Assembly: GCA_905478555.1 (NCBI GenBank)
Contig: CAJQIZ010000022.1
Location: 1 to 37,776 of the forward strand
Direction of reading: 5' to 3'
Length of the DNA: 37,776 nt
Source of the DNA: an uncultured Flavobacteriales bacterium
Lineage (GTDB): Bacteria > Bacteroidota > Bacteroidia > Flavobacteriales > BACL11
Each line of letters begins with the position of its first letter. The stretch's first letter is position 1. Under the pieces are notes generated by a model. It saw nothing but the letters and a program-made list of their open reading frames with translations, was not told where the DNA came from and searched no databases. Position numbers and translations under genes: made by a program. This document shows positions 25,692 through 34,114 of this stretch, one piece after another.

Positions 25692-27488
25692 ATGTTAGAA
25701 GAAAATAAAGAAGAATTGGAAAGCACTCAATTAGAAAGTGTTGAATCTTTTACTGAAGAAAAACAAGAAAAAAAAGTAACTGAAATTAATTACAATTCCT
25801 TATCAATAGAGGAATTAATAGAGGAACACGAACAGTTGTTAGAAACAGAAAAACCTTATTCTGTATCCAAACAAATAGATGAAATTAAAGTATGTTTTTA
25901 TAAAAAACTTCATTCTTTAAATGATACTGAAAAAGAGAGTGAAGAGGAAGAGACTGAAACTGATTCTGAAAAGCAAGAAAAAACACTTCATCCGTTAGAA
26001 ATAAAGTTTAAACAAGTACATAATAAATACAGAAAATTAAAATCTGAATTTAGAAAAAATAGAGAACAAGAAGAAGAAAAAAATTTAAAAATAAAACAAC
26101 AAATTATTGTAGATATTGATGTTCTTATAAAAGAAGAAGAGTCTATAAAAACAACTTTTGAGAAATTCAGAACTCTACAGAATAAATGGAAAAATACTGG
26201 GAATGTTCCGTTAAAAGAAAACAATAATTTATGGCAGTCTTACCATCATCATGTGGAAATGTTTTATGATTATATTAAAATAAATAATGACTTAAGAGAT
26301 TTAGATTTTAAAAGAAATTTTGAACAAAAAACTCTTATTTGTGAAAAATCAGAAAAACTTCTTACTGAAAAATCAATAAATTCAGCATTCGATAAGCTAC
26401 AGGAATTACACGAACATTGGAAGAACATTGGCCCTGTAGTTAGAGAGTTAAGAGAAGAAATATGGAATAGATTTCAAGTTGCTAGTAGGAAAATTAACAA
26501 AAAGAAAAATGATTATTTTCATAAGAAACAAGCAATAAGAAAGAATAACCTTAAAATAAAATCTGAAATCTGCAAACAAATTATAGGATTAAGCACCCCT
26601 TTAGCAGACGATCATAATCAATGGGTAAAACTTACGGAAGAATTAAAGGTTTTTTCTGAAAAATGGAAGAAGGCAGCACCTATTGAAAAGGAAGATTTAA
26701 AAAAATCATGGTCAGAATTTAGAGAAGCAAACAATGAATTCTTTCAGAATAAAAGTCTTTTTTATAAAAACAAAAAGGAAGCAATATCTACTAACCTTCA
26801 AATAAAAGTATCTATTTGCGAAAAAGCAGAATCACTATCCAACTCTACACAATGGAACGATACAGGAAAAACTCTTATAAAACTTCAAGAACAATGGAAG
26901 AATTCTCCTTTTGTGCCTAATAACACATCCTCTCCTATTTGGAAAAGATTCAGTAAGGCATGTGATACATTTTTTAATGCGCGTAAAAGTCATTATAAAA
27001 AATTAGACCAAGAAAAGGAAGTGAATTTAAAAGAAAAAAAAGCTTTACTAAAAAAAGTAAATCTGTTTTCAGTTTCTGATGATGCAAAAAAAGATATTGT
27101 CAAATTAAAAGAGTTTTCAAAAAAATGGAATTCAATAGGGTTTATTGCTAGAGATTCTATGAAAATAAATGATGAATTTAATAATCGTATCTACTCACTT
27201 TATAATAAATTAAAAATTGATAAATCAGAAAAAGAAAATATTCAGTTTTTAGCTAAAACTGAATCTTTAAAAGGAAATAAACATCAATTAGATAAAGAAA
27301 AAGATTTTATAAGGAAACAAATTGAAAGTGTAAATAAAGTTATTTCACAATACGAAAACAACATTTCATTTTTTGGATATGGAAAAGGTACAGAATCTAT
27401 GAAAAAAGAAGTTATGAAGAAGATAGATCAATCTAAAAAAGAGATAGAAACACTAAAAGATAAACTAAGTACCCTAAATAAAATTTAA
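25692..27488 (+). CDS. DUF349 repeat protein
   Basis: 598 residues, highly charged, no signal or membrane segment. An acidic N-terminal 100 residues is followed by five DUF349-type helical units recognisable by a Trp-Lys core: QNKWKNTGNVPLKENNNLW (near 165), HEHWKNIGPVVRELREEIW (near 241), SEKWKKAAPIEKEDLKKSW (near 323), QEQWKNSPFVPNNTSSPIW (near 400) and SKKWNSIGFIARDSMKIN (near 477). The last 90 residues look like coiled coil. The family has no established biochemical role; binding of protein or nucleic acid is a guess. It lies one base before uvrB and is probably co-transcribed with it. Confidence 0.85.
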   Translation: MLEENKEELESTQLESVESFTEEKQEKKVTEINYNSLSIEELIEEHEQLLETEKPYSVSKQIDEIKVCFYKKLHSLNDTEKESEEEETETDSEKQEKTLHPLEIKFKQVHNKYRKLKSEFRKNREQEEEKNLKIKQQIIVDIDVLIKEEESIKTTFEKFRTLQNKWKNTGNVPLKENNNLWQSYHHHVEMFYDYIKINNDLRDLDFKRNFEQKTLICEKSEKLLTEKSINSAFDKLQELHEHWKNIGPVVRELREEIWNRFQVASRKINKKKNDYFHKKQAIRKNNLKIKSEICKQIIGLSTPLADDHNQWVKLTEELKVFSEKWKKAAPIEKEDLKKSWSEFREANNEFFQNKSLFYKNKKEAISTNLQIKVSICEKAESLSNSTQWNDTGKTLIKLQEQWKNSPFVPNNTSSPIWKRFSKACDTFFNARKSHYKKLDQEKEVNLKEKKALLKKVNLFSVSDDAKKDIVKLKEFSKKWNSIGFIARDSMKINDEFNNRIYSLYNKLKIDKSEKENIQFLAKTESLKGNKHQLDKEKDFIRKQIESVNKVISQYENNISFFGYGKGTESMKKEVMKKIDQSKKEIETLKDKLSTLNKI

Positions 27489-27489
27489 G

Positions 27490-29472
27490 ATGAACTTTGA
27501 GTTAGTTTCTGATTACCTACCTACGGGTGATCAGCCAGAGGCAATAAAACAACTTGTTAATGGATTAAATGATTTAGAAACTGCACAGACTCTTTTAGGG
27601 GTTACGGGTTCAGGTAAAACTTTTACGGTAGCTAATGTAGTGAAACAAGTAAACAGACCTACATTAGTATTGTGTCATAACAAAACCCTAGCAGCTCAAC
27701 TCTACTCCGAATTCAAACAATTTTTTCCTAATAATCTGGTGGAATATTTTGTTTCATATTACGATTACTACCAACCAGAAGCGTACATACCATCAACAGG
27801 AACTTATATAGAAAAAGATTTATCTATAAATGATGAAATAGAAAAACTCCGATTAAATACTACATCTGCACTTCTTTCTGGAAGAACTGATGTTATAGTA
27901 GTTGCTTCTGTTAGTTGTATTTATGGTATTGGAAATCCTGAAGAATTTAATAATGGAATTATTGAAATTAATGTTGGAGATGAAATTACAATAAACCATT
28001 TACTTCAAAAATTTGTAGCTTCTTTATACAGTAGAACCACAGCAGAATTTGAAAGAGGAAATTTTAGAGTGAAAGGAGATACGGTAGATATATACCCAGG
28101 ACATTCTGACATTGCCTACAGAATATCATTTTGGGGAAATGAAATTGAAGAGATAGAATCAATTGAAACAGATACAGGAAAAAAAATAGAAGACTTAAAA
28201 GAAATAAGAGTATTCCCTGCTAATATCTTTGTTGCTTCAAAAGAAAGAGTTCAAAATTCTTTAAAACATATTCAGAATGATTTGGTAAAAAGAGTGGAAG
28301 AATTTGAACAAGCAGGATTAAAAATAGAAGCCAAAAGATTAGATGAAAGAGTTAATTTTGACTTAGAAATGATAAAAGAATTAGGTTATTGTTCTGGTAT
28401 TGAAAATTATTCTCGATATTTTGATGGAAGAGCCGCCGGAACAAGACCCTTCTGTTTACTCGATTATTTTCCAAATGATTTCATTACAGTAGTAGACGAA
28501 TCTCATGTAACTCTACCTCAAGTAAGAGCTATGTACGGAGGAGATAAATCAAGAAAAACTAACCTAGTAGAACACGGGTTCAGACTACCCTCTGCATTAG
28601 ACAACAGACCCTTAAAGTTTGAAGAATGGGAAATGATTAATAAACAAACTATTTTTGTAAGTGCAACACCAGCAGATTACGAATTAGAAAAAAGTGAAGG
28701 AGTGGTTGTTGAACAAATTATAAGACCTACAGGTTTACTTGACCCTAAAATTGAAGTCCGAAAATCTAAAAACCAAATGGACGATTTACTAGAAGAAATA
28801 AGAATTAGAGTAGAAAAAAAAGAACGGGTTTTGGTTACTACACTCACCAAAAGAATGGCAGAGGAACTAACAAAATACCTAACTAAATTTGGGGTAAAAT
28901 GTAGATACATTCATTCTGATGTAGATACCTTAGATAGAATTGAAATAATTAACGGTTTAAGAGAAGGAGAGTTTGATGTTTTAATTGGAGTAAATTTATT
29001 AAGAGAAGGATTAGATCTACCAGAAGTAAGTTTGGTTGCTATATTAGATGCAGATAAGGAAGGATTTTTAAGATCGGCAAGAGCCTTAACACAAACATCA
29101 GGTAGAGCGGCAAGAAACCTGGACGGATTAGTAATTATGTATGCAGATAAAATTACTAGGTCAATGAAGATAACAATTGATGAAACTAATAGAAGAAGAA
29201 AAATACAAGAGAAACACAATACTAAACATGGAATAACCCCCAAACCTATCATTAAAAAACTGAATTCGGAAATACAAAATAGTTTAAACCCTTATTCTGT
29301 TAACAAAAAAAATACTCCCATAACTGATGATATGGACAAAAAACAGATTAGTAAAATGATAAAACTTACTAAAAAGGAAATGGAAAGAGCTGCTACAAAT
29401 CTAAATTTTATTGAAGCAGCTAAATTGAGAGATGAGTTAATAGAATTAGAAAAATTAAAGAATAAAAATTAG
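27490..29472 (+). CDS. uvrB: Excinuclease ABC subunit B (UvrB)
   Basis: 660 residues, full length. Walker A is GVTGSGKTFTVANV (near 38-50) and the beta-hairpin that clamps damaged DNA is YYDYYQPEAYIPSTGTYIEK (near 93). The helicase motifs include VDESH (near 335), ATPADYELEKSEG and GVNLLREGLDLPEVSLVAIL, followed by the QTSGRAARN motif. The C-terminal UVR domain that meets UvrC is KLTKKEMERAATNLNFIEAA. All functional parts are intact. UvrB receives damage from UvrA and loads UvrC in nucleotide excision repair. The stop codon shares two bases with the opposing stop of lpxB. Confidence 0.98.
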   Translation: MNFELVSDYLPTGDQPEAIKQLVNGLNDLETAQTLLGVTGSGKTFTVANVVKQVNRPTLVLCHNKTLAAQLYSEFKQFFPNNLVEYFVSYYDYYQPEAYIPSTGTYIEKDLSINDEIEKLRLNTTSALLSGRTDVIVVASVSCIYGIGNPEEFNNGIIEINVGDEITINHLLQKFVASLYSRTTAEFERGNFRVKGDTVDIYPGHSDIAYRISFWGNEIEEIESIETDTGKKIEDLKEIRVFPANIFVASKERVQNSLKHIQNDLVKRVEEFEQAGLKIEAKRLDERVNFDLEMIKELGYCSGIENYSRYFDGRAAGTRPFCLLDYFPNDFITVVDESHVTLPQVRAMYGGDKSRKTNLVEHGFRLPSALDNRPLKFEEWEMINKQTIFVSATPADYELEKSEGVVVEQIIRPTGLLDPKIEVRKSKNQMDDLLEEIRIRVEKKERVLVTTLTKRMAEELTKYLTKFGVKCRYIHSDVDTLDRIEIINGLREGEFDVLIGVNLLREGLDLPEVSLVAILDADKEGFLRSARALTQTSGRAARNLDGLVIMYADKITRSMKITIDETNRRRKIQEKHNTKHGITPKPIIKKLNSEIQNSLNPYSVNKKNTPITDDMDKKQISKMIKLTKKEMERAATNLNFIEAAKLRDELIELEKLKNKN

Positions 29473-30551
29473 ATTTTTGCTAGAATAAATTCCGCAACCT
29501 TATCAGAAACATTCTCAGATGTTAAATGATTTCTTAAATGTTTATAGTCTAATAGAACCTTATCCCTCCCCTGTTCTGAAAGAAGATAATTGATTTCATT
29601 TACTAGATTATCTTTAGTCATATCTGATTGAATAAACTCCTTAACTACTTCTTTATCCATAATTATATTAACTAAAGAAATCCACTTTAACTTTACAAAT
29701 AATTTAGCTAGATTATAAGTAACAAAGTCTGTTTTATAACACACTAACTGTGGCGTATTAAATAATGCAGTTTCTAGTGTTGCAGTACCAGAATTAACTA
29801 AGGCTATTTCAGAATTTTTAAGTACAGAATAAGTTTCTTCCTTTTCAATTTTAACATTTGTATTGATTGAAAGATCAGTACATAATTGAAACATGTTTTT
29901 AGTTGCAGCAATTACAAATTGATATTTTGGAAAATCAGGAATTACAGATAACATAGTAGGCAGATTCCTTTCAATTTCTTGTTTTCTACTGCCAGGAAGT
30001 AAAGCGATTATCTTTTTATTAGAATGGAGAGATAGTGGAGCAATTTCCTTTATTAATTCATCAGAAATAGGATTTCCAAAATAATTCACTGTAATTCCTC
30101 TTTTCTTAAAATAATTCACTTCAAAAGGGAAGATTACAATTAACTCATCTACATATTTTCTGATTAAATCTACCCTACTTTCCTTCCAAGCCCATACCTT
30201 TGGAGAAATGTAATAAAAAACTTTTATACCTTTTTCTTTAGCATATTTAGCTATTTTAAAATTAAATCCTGGATAATCAATTAAAATTAGGGCATCAGCT
30301 TGAAAAGAATCTATATCCTTCTTACAGAACTCTAAATTACGCTTTATTGATTTTATGTTTTTAACAACCTCTGTAAATCCCATAAAAGCCAAGTCGTTAA
30401 TATGCTTTACTACCTTTACTCCTTCTTCTATCATTCTATCTCCACCAAATCCTCTCAGTTGCAATTTTGGGTTTTTATTCATCATTTCTTTTACAAGATT
30501 TGCTGCATGCAAATCCCCAGATTTTTCTCCTGAAATAATGTAAAACTTCAT
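29469..30551 (-). CDS. lpxB: Lipid-A-disaccharide synthase LpxB
   Basis: 360 residues, glycosyltransferase family 19. The N-terminal signature KFYIISGEKSGDLHAANLVK, RGFGGDRMIEEG, LAFMGFTEVV, ILIDYPGFNFKIAKYAKEKG and YISPKVWAWKESRVDLIRKY are all present. The C-terminal half has ALLPGSRKQEIERNLPTML and NSGTATLETALFNTPQLVCY. The enzyme condenses UDP-2,3-diacylglucosamine with lipid X at the inner membrane. It is the last gene of a surE / 92-residue membrane protein / lpxB group. It is convergent with uvrB, overlapping it by four bases. Confidence 0.96.
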   Translation of the reverse strand: MKFYIISGEKSGDLHAANLVKEMMNKNPKLQLRGFGGDRMIEEGVKVVKHINDLAFMGFTEVVKNIKSIKRNLEFCKKDIDSFQADALILIDYPGFNFKIAKYAKEKGIKVFYYISPKVWAWKESRVDLIRKYVDELIVIFPFEVNYFKKRGITVNYFGNPISDELIKEIAPLSLHSNKKIIALLPGSRKQEIERNLPTMLSVIPDFPKYQFVIAATKNMFQLCTDLSINTNVKIEKEETYSVLKNSEIALVNSGTATLETALFNTPQLVCYKTDFVTYNLAKLFVKLKWISLVNIIMDKEVVKEFIQSDMTKDNLVNEINYLLSEQGRDKVLLDYKHLRNHLTSENVSDKVAEFILAKI

Positions 30552-30552
30552 T

Positions 30553-30831
30553 TTATATAAACTTAATAGTTACAATAACAATTCCATACAATATAGTCGC
30601 AAGTAAAATTCCCCTAGAATGTTCTTCTTTATTTCCATTCATTTTTATAAAGAAAAAAACTAAATTTAAAATTAATGTAAGACTAATAATAGAGGGTAAG
30701 TTATAATCATTTACTTTATGATTTACAAAATAAGTTAAGTTATATTCTAAATAAAAAACTACTACTAATACAAAAGAAATAATAGGGATTAAAATTCCTA
30801 AAACTACACCTATTAAAAAATTCTTATTCAT
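30553..30831 (-). CDS. Small membrane protein between surE and lpxB
   Basis: 92 residues with three hydrophobic segments: about 5-28 (FLIGVVLGILIPIISFVLVV), 48-64 (IISLTLILNLVFFFI) and 75-91 (ILLATILYGIVIVTIKF). It is read as a real gene because its start overlaps the surE stop by one base and it lies one base before the lpxB start. Its frame is intact. No function is recognised. Its fixed place next to lpxB suggests an envelope role, but that is inference. Confidence 0.75.
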   Translation of the reverse strand: MNKNFLIGVVLGILIPIISFVLVVVFYLEYNLTYFVNHKVNDYNLPSIISLTLILNLVFFFIKMNGNKEEHSRGILLATILYGIVIVTIKFI

Positions 30832-31598
30832 TACAAAATATTATTTATTGTAGAAATTGCATGATGTGCAGTTACATCATACTGAACAGGAACAACCGAC
30901 ACATAATGATTTTCCAAAGCTCTCTCATCAGTATCTTCTCCTTTATCGTAATTTACAAACTTACCAGTAAGCCAATAATATTTTCTTCCTTTCGGATCTA
31001 CTCTTTCATCAAATTCTTCTTCCCAATTTGCTTTCGCTTGTCTACAAACTTTCATTCCTTTTATCTGTATGCCTGCTATAGACTTTGGTATATTTACATT
31101 TATACAAACTCCTTCTGGTAAACTACTTTCAAGTACAGAACTCACAATCTTTCTGATATATTTTTCTCCTTCCGAAAAATCTGCTTCTTTAGAATGATCT
31201 AAAAGAGAGAAACCAATAGAAGGAATACTATCTAAAGCACCTTCTACAGCAGCCGACATAGTACCAGAATAAATAACATTTATAGAGGAGTTAGAGCCAT
31301 GATTAATTCCTGAAACACATAAGTCAGGTTTTCTTGTAAGTAATTTATTTAGAGCAAGTTTAACACAGTCAACTGGAGTTCCACTGCAAGAATACTCTGT
31401 TTGTGGGCCGTTATCTATTGTTACTTTATCACAACGAATAGTATCTTCAATTGTAATAGCATGCCCTTTACCAGATTGTGGTCCGTCAGGAGCTACCACA
31501 ACTACCTCACCAAAATCATTCATTATAGAAATTAACTTTCGGATTCCAGGAGCTGTTATTCCATCATCATTTGTTACTAGTATTAAAGGTTTTTTCAT
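30831..31598 (-). CDS. surE: 5'/3'-nucleotidase SurE
   Basis: 255 residues from the ATG at 31598 (MKKPLILVTNDDGITAPGIR). The frame extends to a TTG at 31604, but the ATG gives the family start. The metal-binding Asp pair is in LVTNDDG, with further signatures VAPDGPQSGKGHAITI, the metal Asn in SGINHGSNSSINVIYSGTMS, and GIQIKGMKVCRQAKANWEEE. SurE dephosphorylates nucleoside monophosphates, and some members also act on polyphosphate. It is the first gene of the surE / 92-aa / lpxB group. Confidence 0.95.
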   Translation of the reverse strand: MKKPLILVTNDDGITAPGIRKLISIMNDFGEVVVVAPDGPQSGKGHAITIEDTIRCDKVTIDNGPQTEYSCSGTPVDCVKLALNKLLTRKPDLCVSGINHGSNSSINVIYSGTMSAAVEGALDSIPSIGFSLLDHSKEADFSEGEKYIRKIVSSVLESSLPEGVCINVNIPKSIAGIQIKGMKVCRQAKANWEEEFDERVDPKGRKYYWLTGKFVNYDKGEDTDERALENHYVSVVPVQYDVTAHHAISTINNIL

Positions 31599-31615
31599 GT
31601 TCAATTAATTTTTAA

Positions 31616-31623
31616 CAAAACTA
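31616..31623 (-). promoter_or_regulatory. -7 box for the surE-lpxB operon
   Basis: TAGTTTTG on the minus strand is a full TAnnTTTG match 17 bases before the surE ATG. The -33 region has no TTG at the ideal distance. Confidence 0.4.
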
Positions 31624-31662
31624 AGTTATATTTTTTGTTTTTATAAATTAAAAAAGAAAAAG

Positions 31663-32604
31663 TTAGATGTTTATTACTACTATCAAGGAAAAAATAGAAA
31701 TAAGTAACCAAAGTAAAAAACCTTGAAAAAATGGTTTCACTCCTACACTTTTTAAATTTTCAATTGACAAACTTGCTCCAATCAAAAATAGAGTTATCTG
31801 TAATCCCTTCTTAGCTAGAAATTTTATTTCTGTAAAGGTTTCCGAATATTGTGGCAAAGAAGAATTAATATACATTGCAACTAAAAAGAATAGAATAAAA
31901 TAAGGAAATGTAAATTTTGTATTTTTTCCTTTGTACAAAAATGATCCCAAAAAGACTAAAGGTATGATAAATAACACTCTGGCAAGCTTAACGGTTGTTG
32001 CTACTTCCAAAGATCTTTCTCCATAATCAGATGCGGCACCTAAAACAGAACTAGTATCGTGTATTGCAAGTCCCGCCCATAAACCAAAATCATCCTGACT
32101 CATATCTAATAAACCTCCTACTATTGGAAATACAAGTAATCCTAAAGCACTCAGTACAAATATAGTTCCTAAGGAAACAGATATTTGTTTTTCATTTGCC
32201 TTAATTACCGGTGAAATTGCCGCAATAGCACTTCCTCCACAAATGGAAGTTCCTGCGGTAATTAAATCAGAAATCGTTCGTTCAATTCCAAAAAACTTTC
32301 CTAGTAAATAACCTACAAATAGAGTTAATAAAACAAAAACAGAAACCCAATAAAAAGATTCTTTACCAATTTCAGTAGCAGCAGTTAAGGAGGTTCCGAA
32401 ACCAATACCTATCACTGAAAACTGAAGTAGGTACTTTGTTATTTCAGATGTTCTCTCCTGATAAGGGTTTCCTAATATAAGAGCAAAGAGTAATCCTAAA
32501 ACAAGAGAAATTAAAGAATTAATCCAATAAAATGGAGTTGCTATTAATATTATAAATCCGAAAAAAAGGATTTTATTAAAAGAAGAATTACTATTAATTT
32601 TCAA
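31663..32604 (-). CDS. YeiH-type putative sulfate exporter family membrane protein
   Basis: 313 residues, about ten membrane helices. Family-specific segments are LLQFSVIGIGFGTSLTAATE, the core TAGTSICGGSAIAAISPVIK, VFPIVGGLLDMSQDDFGLWA, GLAIHDTSSVLGAASDYGER and ATTVKLARVLFIIPLV (PF03601). The family is annotated as putative sulfate exporters from relatives linked to taurine and sulfonate breakdown; direct transport data are sparse. With the ComA-like enzyme 8 kb away it may handle sulfite, sulfate or a sulfonate, which is only a hypothesis. It is a single gene with the same direction as its neighbours. Confidence 0.87.
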   Translation of the reverse strand: MKINSNSSFNKILFFGFIILIATPFYWINSLISLVLGLLFALILGNPYQERTSEITKYLLQFSVIGIGFGTSLTAATEIGKESFYWVSVFVLLTLFVGYLLGKFFGIERTISDLITAGTSICGGSAIAAISPVIKANEKQISVSLGTIFVLSALGLLVFPIVGGLLDMSQDDFGLWAGLAIHDTSSVLGAASDYGERSLEVATTVKLARVLFIIPLVFLGSFLYKGKNTKFTFPYFILFFLVAMYINSSLPQYSETFTEIKFLAKKGLQITLFLIGASLSIENLKSVGVKPFFQGFLLWLLISIFSLIVVINI

Positions 32605-32661
32605 TCTTCATAATTTTGAGTTGCAAATAAATACATTTATTTGATAAATTAGTATTAAAAA

Positions 32662-34062
32662 CTATACAAATATCTTTCCTGGATTAAGGATATTGTTTGG
32701 GTCGAATAGTTTTTTAATTCCTTTTTGTAATTCTATTTCTTTATCAGAGAAAACTATATCCATATAATCTTTTTGCACTAAACCAATTCCATGTTCTCCT
32801 GAAAGTGTACCTCCTAAACTTTTTGTAAGTTCAAATATTTTTCTAATTCCTTTTGGGAGTTCATTCTTCCAATTTTCATCTGACATCTCACCTTTTAAGA
32901 TGTTTACATGCAGGTTCCCATCACCCGCATGTCCGTAACAAATAGACTTGAAACCATATTTCTTTCCAATTTGTTTTACTCCTTTTAGAAGCTTTGCAAG
33001 TTCCGCTCTTGGTACCACTGTATCTTCTTCTTTGTAAACAGAATTTGCTTTTACTGATTCCGCTACCGATCTTCTAAGTTTCCAAAGGTTTTCTTTTTCA
33101 GTACTGCTATCTGCAATCAATATTTCTCCACTTTCAAACTCTTCAAGAACTTTAACGATTTTCTCACAATCAGAATATAAAACATCAAAATTGTCTCCAT
33201 CTACTTCAATCAGTAAATGAGCTTCTACCCCATCTTCTATATTCATAGAAATATCTGTATGTTTTAAAGTCCAATCAATTGCATCTCTTTCAATAAACTC
33301 TAAAGCAGAGGGTGTTATACCGGCACGAAAAACTGCAGAAACCGCCTCACACGCTCTCTCAGCGCTATTGAAAGGAACCAACATTGTTATATCTTTTGTA
33401 GGTAATGGTATCAATCTGAAAACAATTTTGGTTATAATTCCTAAAGTCCCTTCACTTCCAACCATTAGTTGAGTGAGATTATAACCTGTTGAGTTTTTCA
33501 GAACATTAGCTCCTGTACAGATAATCTCTCCAGTAGGTAGAACTACTTCTAAGTTGAGAACATAATCTTTTGTAACACCATATTTTAGTGCTTTTGGTCC
33601 TCCTGAATTTGCTGCTATATTTCCACCAAGCATACAACTACCCTTACTTGCTGGATCAGGAGGATAAAACAGACCTTTATCTTTTACTTTATTCTGAAAA
33701 AATTCATTTATTACTCCAGGTTCAACTGTAGCTTGCAGATTTCTTTCGTCAATTTCAACAATAGAATTTAATTTTTCTAAACTTAAAACCAAACCACTTT
33801 CTACTGGTAAACTACCACCACTCAATCCTGTTCGGGCTCCACAGGGAGTTACAGGAATATTATGAATGTTACAATATTTCATTATCTCAGAAATTTTAGA
33901 TGTATTTTGAGGCTTTACAACTACTTGCGGAAGAAAAGATAAATCCTCTGTTTCATCATGAGAATACTCTTTTAAAACTTCTTCAGAATAAAAAATGTTA
34001 CTATTTCCAACAACAGATTGGAAATATAAAACATCTTCTTTATTTATTTTTTTATAACCCAT
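32662..34062 (-). CDS. FAD-linked oxidase of the GlcD / D-lactate dehydrogenase type
   Basis: 466 residues from the ATG at 34062 (MGYKKINKEDVLYFQSVVGN). The frame extends to an ATG at 34146, but that would run into the opposite DPP IV gene and past the promoter box. The FAD-binding domain has VTPCGARTGLSGGSLPVESG, PPDPASKGSCMLGGNIAANS and VGSEGTLGIITKIVFRLIPL. The C-terminal oxidase domain has CYGHAGDGNLHVNILKG and LGGTLSGEHGIGLVQKDYMD, with the metal/substrate His residues. It probably oxidises a 2-hydroxy acid such as D-lactate or glycolate. No partner GlcE/GlcF genes are adjacent, which favours a stand-alone D-lactate dehydrogenase. Confidence 0.9.
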   Translation of the reverse strand: MGYKKINKEDVLYFQSVVGNSNIFYSEEVLKEYSHDETEDLSFLPQVVVKPQNTSKISEIMKYCNIHNIPVTPCGARTGLSGGSLPVESGLVLSLEKLNSIVEIDERNLQATVEPGVINEFFQNKVKDKGLFYPPDPASKGSCMLGGNIAANSGGPKALKYGVTKDYVLNLEVVLPTGEIICTGANVLKNSTGYNLTQLMVGSEGTLGIITKIVFRLIPLPTKDITMLVPFNSAERACEAVSAVFRAGITPSALEFIERDAIDWTLKHTDISMNIEDGVEAHLLIEVDGDNFDVLYSDCEKIVKVLEEFESGEILIADSSTEKENLWKLRRSVAESVKANSVYKEEDTVVPRAELAKLLKGVKQIGKKYGFKSICYGHAGDGNLHVNILKGEMSDENWKNELPKGIRKIFELTKSLGGTLSGEHGIGLVQKDYMDIVFSDKEIELQKGIKKLFDPNNILNPGKIFV

Positions 34063-34076
34063 TGAACAATTTTGCG

Positions 34077-34084
34077 CAAATTTA
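34077..34084 (-). promoter_or_regulatory. -7 box for the FAD oxidase gene
   Basis: TAAATTTG on the minus strand, 14 bases before the ATG at 34062, supports that start. The plus-strand gene at 34115 must share this 52-base spacer; its best box is TAAATTCG at 34086-34093, one base off consensus. Confidence 0.45.
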
Positions 34085-34114
34085 AGTAAATTCGCCCTTC
34101 TAAAATTACAGATT

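Noticed and set aside
30831-34062. One long operon from the FAD oxidase to lpxB
   Set aside because: Gaps of 57-64 bases and a separate -7 box before surE suggest at least two or three transcription units.
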